DNA from: Hymenopus coronatus
Lineage: Eukaryota > Arthropoda > Insecta > Mantodea > Hymenopodidae
Assembly: GCA_030762935.1 (NCBI GenBank)
Contig: CM060900.1
Location: 373,872,132 to 373,936,131 of the forward strand
Direction: 5' to 3'
DNA: 64,000 nt
The first letter of the stretch is position 1. The number at the start of each line of letters is the position of its first letter. Made by a program: the position numbers and the translations under genes. The notes beneath the pieces were generated by a model. It was not told where the DNA came from. It was given only the letters and a program-made list of their open reading frames with translations, and did not search any database. Below, piece by piece: positions 1 to 11,440 of the stretch.

Positions 1-823
1 ATATTCTAAATGGATTTCCTTACCTGGCTAAAGATGAAACCAGACCTGCAAATACCAGCCTCTGAAAACATGCTACTCTCTCATGGAGCCATTTTTAGGA
101 AAGGGATGAAATGTAACAACTGATAATTTCTTAATTCTGTCAAACTGGCAAGAGAACTACAAAGGAGAAATACAATCATCATTGGTACTTTGAACAGAGC
201 TAGATGAGAAGTGCCTCCACCTATGAAAAAGAGTCTTCATTCAAGCATCATTTACCAAACTGATGGTATTACTTTTACATCTTACCAAGGGAAGGAGAAG
301 AAAATGTGCTTATTCTTAGCATTAGGCATTCCAGTGGGACTGTAATTGAATCATCCAATAAGAAAATCCCTGAAATGGTGAGCTTGTATAATGACCCAAA
401 ACTGGAATAGATGTTATAGATCAGATGTCTTGCAAGTACAGTGCTAGAGCTATGACAAGGTGCTCACCAATTCATGTCTTCTATAACATTCTAGACCTGG
501 CTATGATCAATGTTCATACTTTGTATAAGCTGATGACCAGGTCTACAATATCTAGACGGTCTTTCACAATGAAAGTTGTGGAGGAATTGGCTACGCCATA
601 CAGGAATTCGCATCCATGTCGACTTCTGTCACCATCACTAATGACTTATGTTAGTAATGATGGAACATCTAAGACCAATAAATGCAAGACATTTCAAATA
701 GTGTTGTGCAAGGAGAACAAAACAAAGGACAGTAGTGTGACTTGCAAAAAATTTGTTTGTGGTTCATGTATAAGCAAAAAGGTCTGCAAAAAGTGTCATT
801 CTAACACCTGTAACAATATTTAA
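1..823 (+). pseudogene. piggyBac-family transposase, degraded, 5' end outside window
   Basis: The three forward frames together read as the C-terminal part of a piggyBac (DDE_Tnp_1_7) transposase. Recognisable blocks in order are ILNGFPYLAKDETRP near the start, a TDNF block near 120 followed by LARELQRR and IIGTL (the family's catalytic-Asp block), TDGITFTSYQGKEKK near 260-300, and IDVIDQM at about 407-427 carrying the Asp expected for the third catalytic residue. From 425 the frame stays open to 823: FYNILDLAMIN matches the conserved block after DQM, and the last 40 residues hold paired cysteines like the family's C-terminal cysteine-rich domain. Stops and frame changes before 425 show it is dead. 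The catalytic N-terminal half lies off the window. Family assignment is from remembered motifs and is strong; activity is excluded. Confidence 0.85.
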
Positions 824-1361
824 ATGTAACAGATTTTTTGCATTGATATAATCAGTATTTTTATTATTTATATGTTTTTTTATTACAACAGTTAATTTGT
901 TGTCTGGCAAGTAAAGTAAGACATTTCATCAACTTGAGCCAAAATAAGACTTTAGTACCTGATAGTGAGAAGAAATCATGTATATACTACATAAACTCAT
1001 TCCGGAAGCCAATAATGCCAACTGGATTCAAACCTGGCTTGTAGTTCAACAGTAAAGTTGTCCACTCTATTACATCACAGTATGCTAGAAGACATATGCA
1101 AGAAATTCCACATATTTTGGGGCAAAAATGGTAAAAGTATGAATAGGAATGTAGTAGTGGTCAAATGCCAATGGGCATTTTAGGGAGTACTTGGAACTCT
1201 AGTTCTGGTGTTAATTAACACAATTAGAAACAAATGTAATCTGCTGACATCTAATACTGGGCACCAGAATTGTGAGAACAACTGCCTAATGATACAACCT
1301 AACTGTAAAATTGTGCATGTATTTCACAAAATGCATTACTGGTAAAGGTAAATTGTTGATC
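824..1361. other. AT-rich sequence without a recognised gene
   Basis: Apart from the weak tRNA-like relic there is no coding pattern, and both strands carry frequent stops. The part just after 823 could be the 3' flank of the piggyBac element, but no terminal repeat was recognised. Confidence 0.5.
996..1080 (-). repeat. tRNA-like SINE relic (weak)
   Basis: Read on the minus strand, a segment resembling a pol III A box (AATAGAGTGGAC) is followed about 30 bases later by GGTTTGAATCC, which differs from a B box by one base. Spacing fits a tRNA-derived SINE head. No tail or target duplication is evident, so it may be chance. Confidence 0.3.
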
Positions 1362-2290
1362 CAGGGATGGCCAATTACTGCCATTAGGAAGTTGCAATTT
1401 AAGGGCCAGACATTGAAGAGAACCACATTTAATTTTGGGCATTCCAAATTAAAATTAAACCTTAATTGTGATTTTAATTGCTAAAAATGTATGTAATAGT
1501 ATTGTATAATTAAATGTATTAAATAATTGAATAGGTAGGTAATACATCACTCAACATTTTTAAACAACACAAACTGCATTGCAATTTTTGAGTGTTCATT
1601 TGAATGGTCAGCTGCTTGAAACCTGGTGACTAGTTAAGATGGTTTGAACAAGTTTACTTAAATGTTTGTCTCTTAAAATAGCTTGATGCTAGATCTAATG
1701 AACATAAATGTTGAATACAATGAATCACATGAGTAAATTGTCCCAAAATGGAGATAAGTACCTTAGCACATTCTCTTAATTTTGGACATATATTCAAGTA
1801 CTTTTTTTTCTCTCAAAATGGTATGGTGCGTACCCACACACCCACTTAGTTTCAAATATTTCAATCACTGATCCTCTTTAATCTCCAGTAGCTCTAACTC
1901 TAGAGCTCCAGAATCAACCACAACTGGCCTTGAAATAAGGCTACCATTTTCATTGTGGTAACAACAAAGTAATTTTCCAAAAAAGCAAATGAAGGTTTAA
2001 GTACTCCAAGATCACTAAATGTTTCATTCATTTCTTCTATCGGAGCATTTAATTTATGTATGCATTCTTCTGTTCCCACTTCAATATCAGAAAGGCTTTA
2101 TAAAGAAGTGAAGTATGCAAATGTTATAGTCTCAAGGTCTTTCTGAAAGTTGTCTTTACTCTGGAAGCTGGATACAGTTTGTGCTAGATGTTAAATAAAA
2201 TTATTTTGGACTTGCAAGAAAAGGTTTAATGATTACAATTGTTGAATAACATCTGTGAAAAATGTCATATCTAGCAACTACTGAGAAAGA
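1362..2290 (-). pseudogene. hAT transposon remnant with one terminal repeat
   Basis: On the minus strand the frames give the C-terminal half of a hAT transposase of the kind found with ZMYM, EPM2AIP1 and GTF2IRD2-like elements. From 2270 downward it reads LLDMTFFTDVIQQL and LAQTVSSFQSKDNFQKDLE, corresponding to the family block FLTDIT.HLN.LN..LQG. Near 1760-1820 comes YLNICPKLRECAKVLIS, corresponding to the dimerisation-domain start before the CESAFS block, which is here decayed. The outer end at 1362 begins CAGGGATGGCCAA and contains GGGCCAGACATTGAAGAG, typical of hAT terminal inverted repeats (CAGRGGTGGCCAA type). Numerous stops and frame changes occur. The other terminal repeat was not found, so the element seems truncated on its transposase 5' side. 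Confidence 0.7.
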
Positions 2291-2764
2291 AGGATTTGTC
2301 TCTGTTCCTTTTTTTAGGGGAGATGCCAATTAAAATCCAATGTAGTACAAAAAAATTCATAAGTTCAACACTTTTATTCACGCTTTTAGAATTTTGGATA
2401 TATTTTACACCATAACAATACTTGCATTTTGTAAATTTCAATAAAATTGAGCATATAATTCTAGAGAAAACGAAATAAGTATTTCTTTTCAAAATTTAAA
2501 CTTCCTTTGTACCTTTCCAAAAACAGCCAGCAGAGATAATTACATTGAAATGTTGCATACTGTTTGTTTAGCTATGATGAATTCTGTATAACACTTTTTC
2601 CTCTCTCTTGGTTTATTTGATATGATTTTTTAAAAATAATACTTCACAATTGAATGTTTTCTCCAAACCATATTCAGTGATTTCATTTATCAAACATAAC
2701 ACAAATCAAAATTTAAAATTTCCTTACATGGAAATGAAGATTATGCATAGTTATATGAGTGCAC

Positions 2765-2787
2765 AGATTAGATTAGATTAGATTAGA
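2765..2787. repeat. (AGATT)n short tandem repeat
   Basis: Four to five AGATT units. Short 5-mer arrays of this sort often mark LINE 3' ends; here it lies about 660 bases beyond the end of the minus-strand LINE coding region and could be its tail (TAATC units on the minus strand), but that link is uncertain. Confidence 0.7.
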
Positions 2788-3002
2788 AAGCATTCTGTGG
2801 GTTCGTTTAGGCCAAAAAGCCACTGAACATAGAACTTGTCAAGGCATATACATGTATACATATGTTCATATACTATATACTATGAAAAAAAAAATGTATA
2901 AAACTCTAGTGCTAAAAGCATAGATTACAAAAACACCAGAATACTTTTTTTTTTTTGCATGCACATAAAAACAAAGAGTATCAAAATATAGTGTTAAAAT
3001 GT

Positions 3003-3052
3003 ATAAATAAATATATAAATAAATAAATAAATAAATAAATAAATATATATAA
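3003..3052. repeat. (AAAT)n microsatellite
   Basis: About ten TAAA units with a few TA interruptions, seen directly. Confidence 0.95.
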
Positions 3053-3451
3053 TTTCATTATATGTAAAACTAATGTTATGTCAGATGATAGTTTTCAAAT
3101 TATCGATATAATAGTTACTAGTAGTAATTATATAAACTAAAACATGATTATTGTATTATGTACTCTTCATAAATATCAACAAATTACAATACATATTTAC
3201 AAATATGTTATAGAATTTCCAATGCAAAGATTTACAATTATGTACTAGAATGTAAAATATCAAAACATCAGGCTTTACAGACCTTGTGTCATTGCTAAAT
3301 ACTCAAAAAAAAAAGAAAAAAAAATCATTTGACACATTCGTGCAAGTCAAAGTATAAATCAGTTTAATTTTAATATAAAACACACACACTAATATACACA
3401 AAATGCAATACATTGTAATATTTATAAATACAATGATTATTAACAGTATTG

Positions 3452-4590
3452 TCAGACAGATTCGTCACTTAAATTTTCATCTACAGAGTAAAATGATTTA
3501 TTGCAAAGGTACTCCTTAAGAGAGGCCTTAAAAGCCCTGAAATTCCCAACATTTTCTTTGAGATTACTGGGGAGAGCATTAAATATCTTGATTGTTTCAT
3601 AATATACACCTTTCTGAAAGCAACGAAGATTGGCATTGGGACGATGAATCAATCCCTTTTGTCTAGTATTAATGTTATGAATTTCCATGTTTGTTATAAA
3701 ACTATGTCGATTAACTGCATAGAATTTTAAAATGGATAATATATAAACACAAGGTAAGGTGAGGATGCCCAATTTTTGAAATAGTTCTTTGCATGACTGT
3801 CTGCTATAAGCATTACTGATTATTTGTATAGCTTTCTTCTGCATCCGGAATATGCATTTACTATCTACTGAATTACCCCAGAATATTATTCCATACTCGA
3901 TGATGGAGTTAAAGTAGGCAAAATACATCAACTTAAGTGTATCGATTGAGTGAAATTTAACCAGTGCACGGAGAGCATAACATGCTGAGCTAAGTTTAGG
4001 TGTGATGTAGCTAGTATGTGACTTCCAGTCCAAATGCTTATCTACCTGAAGGCCAGGAAATTTGACTTCATTTAGCTGTTCTAACAATGTATCATTAATT
4101 CCTATTTCTATGTGCGTTTGTGGTGAGCGAGTAGTTATAAATTTAATTGTTTTTGTTTTTTCAAGGTTTACTGAGAATATGTTTGCTTTGAACCAATTTG
4201 ACATAGAATTTAGAACATAGTTTAATTTAACTACACATTCATTGAAATCTTTGTTACTAGAACACTAGTGTCATCTGCGAATAAATAAATACTTGCAAAA
4301 CTGTTAATGTATAATGAGAGGTCATTTATGTAAACCAAGAACAAAAGAGGCCCTAAGATTGATCCCTGGGGAACACCATGTTTTACTGACTTCCATTCTG
4401 AGGCACTATTTTGATACCCATTGGAACTATTAATTTCGACCCTTTGTTTTCTCTTCTCTAGGTATGAAATGAACCAATCTAATATGTTATTCTTTATTCC
4501 ATAGAAATTTAGTTTAGCTATCAGAATCTCATGATTTACACTCAGAATCTCATGATTTACAGAGCTTCAACAAAATCTATCACATATTAA
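3452..4590 (-). pseudogene. Non-LTR retrotransposon (CR1/Jockey-like) reverse transcriptase, 3' part
   Basis: The minus strand encodes the palm and thumb of a LINE reverse transcriptase. From about 4585 to 4270 it reads VNHEIL, KQRVEINSSNGYQ, HGVPQGSILGPLLFLVYINDL and the catalytic LFADDTS. A frame change near 4230 leads into an open stretch of 250 codons (4204-3452) with NLEKTKTIKF, VKFPGLQVDKHLDWKSH, IIEYGIIFWGNS, RMQKKAIQIIS and FNALPSNL, the usual C-terminus of endonuclease-type LINEs without RNase H. A 23-base tandem duplication (4521-4560) repeats the codons for VNHEIL. The copy is 5' truncated at about 4590, as is normal for LINE insertions, and the single frame break makes it inactive, but it is younger than the other LINE pieces here. 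Confidence 0.9.
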
Positions 4591-5067
4591 AATGTGGGTA
4601 GGTACATACATTTTGAAATATCTAACTTTTGGTTAATAAAGGGCAAAGTTTAGGTACACATGACAATAAAAAAAAAAGGAAGAACAACTTTAGAAACTTT
4701 CACATGAATAAGTAGGGGAGACCGGGGGATAATCGACACCCCGTGTTGTAGCCCTATTTTCAACTCCAGTCGCAGTTGGATAGTGCTGCTACGTTGCGGA
4801 TAACGCAACAATTAGTGCACACTGCGTTGCTATTCTTGAAGCACATCAGTTTTCTCGTGGTGTAAAAAAGTTAATTTCTACTGACTTTGAAGTAAATTTA
4901 GGGTTACAGATAAAGAGAGGTAAGCTTTTAACCACTTTGTTTATGTGTATAACTAATATATCACCACAAACTACACATAATTGCGAACGTTTTAGTATAT
5001 ATATATATTGTTAGAGCTTAACGTACTATTTACCCGCCAGATTTTTGTTTTCGCCATATTGTCTTTC

Positions 5068-5125
5068 CGGGGTAATACCGACATTTCACTACGGGGAAAT
5101 ATCGACAGGGTGTCGGTATTACCCC
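5068..5125. promoter_or_regulatory. Left subterminal repeat array of the pogo-like element
   Basis: Three copies of the terminal-repeat core (CGGGGTAATACCGACA) lie here: 5068-5083 forward, 5092-5107 forward (with two changes) and 5108-5125 inverted. Together with the terminal copy they form probable transposase binding sites. They sit 43-120 bases before the transposase start, so they may also affect its promoter (inference). Confidence 0.7.
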
Positions 5126-5167
5126 AACCCATTTTTATTTCCAAATCGGTTTCCCAAAGTCTAAAGG

Positions 5168-6472
5168 TTGGCTCTTATCCCCTTTCAGATGGTTAGATCA
5201 AGAAAGAGGACAATGGAGAGGGGTAAATGGAGCCAGGAAACCCTTAAAAAAGCAATTGAGTTAGTGCAAAGTGGTAGATCTGTAAAAAGTGTAGCAGCTG
5301 AATTAAATATCCCAAGAATCACCCTTCATGACCGTGTAAAATCCAATTCTGCTAAAAAACCAGCCTTAGGGAGAAGATCTGTGTTCACAACCGACCAAGA
5401 AGCTGTATTGGCTAATCATGTTAAACAATTAGCCGACATGTTCTATGGCATCATTTTGATTGAGCTACGTCGACTTGCTTATGATCTTGCAGAGCAGCTA
5501 CAATTAAAACACGGTTTTAATAAAGAAAAACGAATGGCTGGAGGGGATTGGATTGCAGGATTCAAGAAAAGAAATCCTACCATCAGCTTAAGGCAGCCCT
5601 CAGCAACAAGTGTGAATAGAGTTATTAGGTTCAATAAATCAGAAGTGGATTTATTTTATTCCAACTTGGTAGAGGTATATGAAAAACACACCTTTCTGGC
5701 TACAAGAGTGTTTAACATGGACGAAACAGGTATATCAACCGTGCAAAAGCTGGGCAAAATACTAGCTGCAAAAGGTCAAAACCAGGTGGGCTCTGTAACA
5801 AGTTGGGAAAGAGGGAGAAATATTACTGTAGTGTGTGCTTTTAGTTCTTCTGGAACATACATTCCACCAATGTTCATTTATCCAAGAAAGAGAATGTCTC
5901 CTCTATTAGAAAGAGGTGGACCAGCTGGTGCAGTCTATAAGTGTTCCCACAACGGTTGGTCCAATGAAGAATTATTCAATGATTGGCTGAAACATTGTAA
6001 GAACAATACTAAACCTACCGAGGAGGACCCAGTGTTGTTGATTATGGACAATCATGGCAGCCATATCACCTTAGACAGTTACGAGTTCTGTAGAGCCAAT
6101 CACATACATGTCGTTTCCATACCACCACACACGTCACATAGGCTGCAACCTCTGGATCTGACTTTTTATGGACCTCTTAAGAAGGCATTTAATGCGGAGT
6201 GTGACAGGTTTTTAAAGGCTAACCGGTTCCAAAGGATAACCGTCTATAATATAGCATCAATTTTTAATGTAGCTTACATGAAAGTAGCTACAATGGAGAA
6301 AGGAGTTTCTGGGTTCAGAAAGGCAGGAATTCTTCCACTAAACCCTGATAAATTTGCTAAAGAAGATTTTATTCCTGAAGGGCAGATTCAGGCTCCAATC
6401 ATCATCGATCAGGAAATTATAACTGACGAAATTGGTGACATTAGTAGTAATGCTACATTCGGGAGTCTGTAG
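5168..6472 (+). CDS. pogo/Jerky-like transposase, catalytic part
   Basis: This would cut and paste its own element in the nucleus. The 434-codon frame has a basic start, a Psq/CENP-B-type helix-turn-helix at residues about 20-57 ([33 protein letters not shown]), a second DNA-binding region to about 150, and a DDE domain. Catalytic residues are D185 in [10 protein letters not shown]294 in [10 protein letters not shown] and D330 in LQPLDLTF, giving D,D35D spacing. [12 protein letters not shown] and [12 protein letters not shown] are family signatures. The start may be Met at 5168 or Met8 at 5189 (MVRSRKR), which is more typical. The frame stops at 6470-6472, but the protein clearly continues in the next frame to a PHD-like finger, so this product lacks its normal C-terminus. 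All three catalytic residues are present; whether the shortened protein works is unknown. Confidence 0.85.
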   Translation: MALIPFQMVRSRKRTMERGKWSQETLKKAIELVQSGRSVKSVAAELNIPRITLHDRVKSNSAKKPALGRRSVFTTDQEAVLANHVKQLADMFYGIILIELRRLAYDLAEQLQLKHGFNKEKRMAGGDWIAGFKKRNPTISLRQPSATSVNRVIRFNKSEVDLFYSNLVEVYEKHTFLATRVFNMDETGISTVQKLGKILAAKGQNQVGSVTSWERGRNITVVCAFSSSGTYIPPMFIYPRKRMSPLLERGGPAGAVYKCSHNGWSNEELFNDWLKHCKNNTKPTEEDPVLLIMDNHGSHITLDSYEFCRANHIHVVSIPPHTSHRLQPLDLTFYGPLKKAFNAECDRFLKANRFQRITVYNIASIFNVAYMKVATMEKGVSGFRKAGILPLNPDKFAKEDFIPEGQIQAPIIIDQEIITDEIGDISSNATFGSL

Positions 6473-7188
6473 GCCTAAATGTTGAAGCCTCACAGCCTTC
6501 TGGACACTCCAGTTCTAAAGAAACTACTGAGAAAAGTCTCAACTCTGGAAATTGTAAGCCAACAATCGCAGATGAATGTGGTCCTAGCGCTGAAAAGTTT
6601 AAAGAAAAACTTCAATCTATATCCCCTCTGCAATCAACAGAAAAGCAAAGTCAACACAAATCAAATGATAACAAAAAACAACACTCAGTAATTTTGACTG
6701 CTACTCCTATGAAAGCTGTATTGGAAGAAACAAAGAAGAAAATGACGCAAAAAGATGCAAAAGCGAAGTTGAGACTAGAGAAGCTATTAGAAAACTCAAA
6801 GATAGCCTCATCAAACAAACTTAAGAGAATTAAAAAAGAAAAGAACTCCAAAAAGGTCGTGATTGGAAAAATCGAAGAAACCAACAGGGGTGAAAAAAAT
6901 TCAACTTTAAAACCTAAGAAACTGAAAAAAACATGCCGCAGACAAATATCTTTTGAAGAAACTTCTGAAGAAGATGTAGATGAAGCTGAGTTATGTGATG
7001 ATAGTGATTCAGATGACAATGTTGATCTGTTTGCAAACGATTCAGAGGTGTGCTTAGTTTGTGGTGAGTTTGGTGCAACAGAGCTGTGGTTTAGATGTGT
7101 GGTTTGTGGCAGGTGGGCCCATGCTGAATGTAGTGGATCTGATACTGCTAAGAATTATACATGTGACTTTTGTTGTATGGGTTATTAG
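6451..7188 (+). pseudogene. C-terminal half of the same transposase, with PHD-like zinc finger, frame -1
   Basis: This frame is open from 6451 to the stop at 7186-7188 and overlaps the catalytic frame by 19 bases, so a single one-base loss would explain the break. It encodes a Ser/Gln-rich linker, the motif HSVILTATPMKAVLEE (shared by this transposase class), a Lys-rich coiled region, an acidic stretch (about 6955-7040), then CLVCGEF, ELWFRCVVCGRWAHAEC and YTCDFC: a Cys4-His-Cys3 PHD-like arrangement at about 7046-7180. PHD-like fingers at the C-terminus are a known feature of pogo/Jerky-type transposases of insects and other animals. No classical slippery heptamer is visible in 6451-6469, so mutation is likelier than programmed frameshifting. 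A separate start codon is not needed for this reading. Confidence 0.75.
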
Positions 7189-7349
7189 GTGTTTCCTCTT
7201 TGAGAATTTGAGATGTTTACATTTTAAACCACAAATCAGCTCATTTATCCATATTGTTCCTATTCTTTGTATAATGCATTAGTTGATGTTGTGTTAATAA
7301 AACAAATTTTATGTTCAACTCTAAACAGCTCATTTCTCAAGCTTCAGGC

Positions 7350-7410
7350 AATGTCGGTATTGCCCGGCAAGGGTGTCGGTGTTGCCCCTGCATGCGGGGC
7401 AATACCGACA
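7350..7410. promoter_or_regulatory. Right subterminal repeat array of the pogo-like element
   Basis: Copies of the same core occur at 7352-7366 (inverted), 7373-7388 (inverted) and 7395-7410 (forward), with a further one in the terminal repeat at 7571-7589. The forward and inverted pair 7373-7410 could fold as a hairpin around GCATGC. Confidence 0.7.
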
Positions 7411-7596
7411 CATAGTAGCAATGACAATAAACGTGTGAAACACACTTAACTTTATAGTAATATATCAGCATTATATACGCAATGCATAGGTTATATTCCA
7501 AATTATTTTGTGCTCTAATATGCAGAACGTAACTATCATACCAAAAATTACAAAAATAAAAATGTGTTAAGGTGTCGGTATTCCCCCGGTCTACCC

Positions 7597-9738
7597 TCCT
7601 GAGAGCAAACATAACTTTTGTTTAGAAAATTGGTGTAAGTAGAACCAGATGCTGACCACTGGTAAACCACATAGACATAACAGTAATGCACACCGGGATT
7701 AATTCATTGAATTTATACAAATTATTTAAAAATTGGATCCCTATAAATAACCCTCTCCTGTTAATACTTTCCGGCAATACCACCACTACTATGACTTCTG
7801 TAGCAAGAAATCACTGTCAATAGTAAAATTATATCTGTGGCTAAGGTGGCAGGTAATTTCAACATTTTTATTGCATCTTAGGCATTTTCTATTGGAATTT
7901 CAAAATAAAACTTGGGGGACATGTTATTTAAACATCAGATAACAAATTGAAAAGAAAACATACAAATCAAAATCTTGACCATTCTAATTGACACATATCC
8001 TAAGGGAATGTTTTGATAGTTATAGTAATGAGGAAAACCAACTAAGAATGTTACTTATATTCAGCCATTTTGCTAAGCAGTACCATGATATATCATCAGG
8101 CCACATGTCATTATTGCCAATTTCCTCTGAGAAAGGTTGAAATTTTTGGTGGATTTTGAATTATATGAATGGATGAACATATGAATGAAGGTTTTTAACA
8201 ATTTTCAGAACCATTTCCATAACATGTTCACTTTCAGTGTCAAAAGTTTCATACTGATGAAAGAAGAATAAACATGTCTTTGTTATAAAACATTCAAAAC
8301 AAAAGTGTTTTCATAATTCATGTAATAATGATTTCTGTTCAACAAAGTTTCAAAATGACAATTTTCTTATTGCTATTGGAAACAGAAAATTACTCCCTTG
8401 TTTGGTATATTTGTTTAGCACATAAAATAAGTAAATAAAGGGGGGTAGTGTTACTCGCCTCCGTAGCACAACCAAAGCTACAGGTGCCCCCTGGGTGGTG
8501 CTAAATGGGTAACATTGTTGCCACCCACCCAAAATCATACAGAAAACAAGTGTTTAGGTGAGCACAGTAGCATTCATCTGCTTTCATTAGTGTGCTGAAT
8601 GACAAAACAATAGTAGTATTAAAAGGAGAATTAAATTAGTGTGTCACTATTTATTTTTTCTGGGTTTACTCTTGGTTCTGTATATGCATTTAGTTCATTC
8701 TTGGCCATCATTTGCGGAAATAGCCAACAGAAAGTTCACTAATAAGTAACACTTCACTTTTTTGAAACTGTGATTTCATTTGCATTGTAAGGTTAGCTAG
8801 CTGAGGTGGTATGTTTCTTATAAAGGAAATGCTTTTGTCCCATGATGATATTTACATTGAAGCATTTTGAGCATTGAAGTTCTCTATGGTCAGCCTTTTG
8901 AGCCAGTGCTATGCTGCTAATCTTTTTGTAGTTTTGTGTCACCGGCTTCTCCTATTTTTACATTCTCTTTTGCATGGCAAGCACAACACTGACTGCTCAG
9001 AATTAACACTGAATATTACTTTGGGCCATAACCGTTTGAATTTCTTAGCTCTACTTGCAACCCAAATAAAATCCCAGTTTTGAATGGTTCCTTGAAAGTT
9101 GATCTACACAAGAATTACTTTTGGATGATGGAAGGAAATAAATTTAAGAAAACAGATTTAGAATCTTCACACATAGAAGCATATGCTTAACTACCTAACA
9201 TATATCTAAATTACTTTTATCTTGATGTATCTAATTTCAGTGTATGATTGAAAGGAAGAAATACATTGAAATGAATTGAATACCCTACTTGATAACAATT
9301 AAACACAAAATAAGGTGTGTGTCTTTAGACTAACGAAAAATTGGAAAACTATTAGCTATGAGATTAAATGAAGTAAGAATCAATGTTTCCATTGACAAGT
9401 AAGGAAATGCAAAAACATCTGACTTTTAAAAAAGAGTGAGATAACAACAGAAAAGAAATGTAAAAATAAATTATTTTTTCTCGATGTATGAGAACTTTAG
9501 TTTTCAATGTTCAGTCCAATATTCATTACTATCAATCACAGCTTCAATGTATTACCACTGAGGAGAAATGCATGTTAGACAGCAAATTTGAGGCTTTTTA
9601 AATGCAGAGACCTACTTAACAACCTTCCCCCTCTTCATTTTCTTCTTACTTAACCAATATTACATTACCTGTTATATAAAAGCTGAAAACCCTGTGTTTA
9701 ACAAAAATGGCCAATGGTGACAGTGGCTAAAAATACAA
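7597..9738. other. No recognised gene; GC-richer block near 8440-8535
   Basis: Mostly AT-rich unique sequence. A roughly 100-base block at 8440-8535 (GGGGGTAGTG to CCACCCACCC) is markedly GC-richer and contains CACCCA/GGGTGG motifs. It may be the end of an unclassified repeat; no coding or tRNA-like pattern supports a call. Confidence 0.4.
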
Positions 9739-10490
9739 GTGGATAAACTTGAAGGTGCCGAGGTGGTGCAGGGTGAAACGGAAATGGCCTATATCAATGT
9801 TGTCCTGAACTTGCAGAAAATGTGGCTGTGGCAAAACAAACAGCACATCAGAAAATGGTGGAAAGGTGATGCAGAAGTGGCAAGTTTGTTTTTAAGTATG
9901 CTTGGGAAAGTCATTGCTGAGCTTGAGTTGACATGCAGCCACACAAGTGAAATTTAGGACAAGTTATTACACAATTTGAAAGAAGCACTATGCAACGATT
10001 AAACATATTGATTGAAGCCTTTTTCCATGTTCAATATGATGACAAAGAAGATAAAAGTATACATGTCACAAAATTACAGAAGTTTTTGTTATTCAGAAGA
10101 ACGAATGAAGAAGCACAAAGAAAATGCTTTATCAAAATGAATTTTAAATGGCCAAATGTTATCCATGCATGATATAAAATTCAAGCCGGAAGTGGTGTGC
10201 TATCTGTGCGCCAATATTGTTGAACTTCTGACTCCAAGCATAAGCCATGGCAAGAGAACAGAAGACTTATGAAAAGAAGAATGTGACTGCGTGTCTAATT
10301 TTGGAGGAAGTGAAGAGTTATTTGTCAAACAGGAAGAAGAAAAAGTAATAGAAAAGATAGAAGAGAAAAAAAGAGAAGGAAAAAATGAAGTTGAATGACC
10401 TGCTCAGGGCAATTAATGAAGAATTGGACTGTATCTGGGAATTAGTTAAACATATGGATGCTGTAAAGGTCTTGATAAATTGATAGGTTC
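9739..10490 (+). pseudogene. Unassigned coding-like remnant
   Basis: Two open stretches (9739-9957 and 9990-10172) and shorter ones to about 10400 are rich in Lys, Glu and Trp with unusually long stop-free runs for this AT-rich region. Readable pieces include LQKMWLWQNKQHIRKWWKG, KFKPEVVCYLCANIV near 10180 and a strongly Glu/Lys-rich tract around 10310-10400. The pieces are in different frames, suggesting a decayed protein gene, perhaps of a mobile element. I do not recognise the family. Confidence 0.3.
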
Positions 10491-10559
10491 TTCATTAAAA
10501 AACTGCAGACTTGACTTGGCTTGGCTTTTTCATAAAGAAGGAGTTGGTTTATTTGCCCT

Positions 10560-11440
10560 TAATACTGAAAGCCAAAGGTATATTGTATTATCTCCTTAAG
10601 TTATAGTTAACTAGCTCTGTATAATGAGAGAAGGTGGGTTATTAACTAAATTTTCTTTAGGAGGATTACCTTCTGTGTATATTAAACCCAGTAGTTCATA
10701 ACTTTTCATAACCAGAGCTTTGCATTTGAAGATTATATGAGAGATCGTTTATTTCTCTATATTGCACAACCGATTTATTGGTTCTTTGAAGATTCCCATT
10801 GTATGCAGATGTTTTCTTAATCTACAATTTCCTGTGAATAGCCCTGTTGCCAGGTTTGTTTGGGAATCTGTTGAGTTTAAGTATATCTTCAGTTAATAAA
10901 GAGGATGCTCTACTCATCATCATCTTACTGTGCTTGCATCCATTTTTTTGGTGCTAATATTTAATCCACATATCAATTGTTTTTCAAACAGAATTTTAAG
11001 GGTGCAAAAAACTGGTTCAGAAACAGTGAATAATTGTGCAGAGTCTTTTCTTGCCAAGGCAACTGCTTTTTCATTGCCTAAAATTCCCTTTTGTCCTGGC
11101 ACCCACCCAAGAATAATCTTGTGTTTTGCAAGTTGGTAGTTCCAGAGTAACTAAGATGCTATTTGATAATTTGCAATTGCTTTTAAGACTGCCTAACTAT
11201 CAGAGAAAATCCAGATGTTGCCACCTTTGTAGTTCCTTCTTAGATTCTCCCTGACACAGGTTTCAGTTGCAAATACTTTGGCTTGAAATACAATGGTATT
11301 GTGAACAAGAACAACATAAATTTTGTACTTTGATGCATCCCCATGTATTCTATCTCCTGAACCATTGTCTGTTTTAGAGCCATCTGTGTAACGAATTAGA
11401 CTATCTTTGAAACACTGTAACTTGTTCTGACTTTATCCTA
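10560..11440 (-). pseudogene. LINE with RNase H domain and C-terminal zinc region (I/R1/Jockey type)
   Basis: The minus strand shows an RNase H domain: IRYTDGSKTDNGSGDRI near 11400-11350, VFQAKVFATETC near 11280, WIFSDS near 11200 and LGWVPGQKGILGNEKA at about 11120-11060, the latter matching the WVPGHxGIxGNExAD block. Further 3' come TGLFTGNCRLRKHLHTMGI and TISHIIFKCKALV (about 10860-10720), corresponding to the TGHxxLxxHL and ETxxHILxxC region at the end of such LINEs. Several stops and frame changes make it inactive. It belongs to a different clade from the adjacent RNase H-free LINE at 11560-13918. Confidence 0.85.

Larger units (their letters stand above)
4715..7596 (+). mobile_element. 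pogo/Jerky-like DNA transposon with PHD finger, near complete
   Basis: The ends are inverted copies: AGACCGGGGGATAATCGACA from 4719 and, reversed from the right end, AGACCGGGGGAATACCGACA at about 7592-7573. The element is about 2.9 kb and holds one transposase gene in two frame segments (5168-6472 and 6451-7188). Near each end are extra copies of the terminal-repeat core in both orientations. TA dinucleotides flank or lie within the outer repeat (4713-4714; 7592-7593), consistent with TA target use by Tc1/mariner/pogo elements, though the exact outer base is unclear by a few positions. The first segment is free of stops over 434 codons, so the copy is recent compared with neighbours. Confidence 0.85.

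Noticed and set aside
6651..7019. Minus-strand Ser-rich frame
   Set aside because: Antisense to the Lys/acidic linker of the pogo-like transposase.
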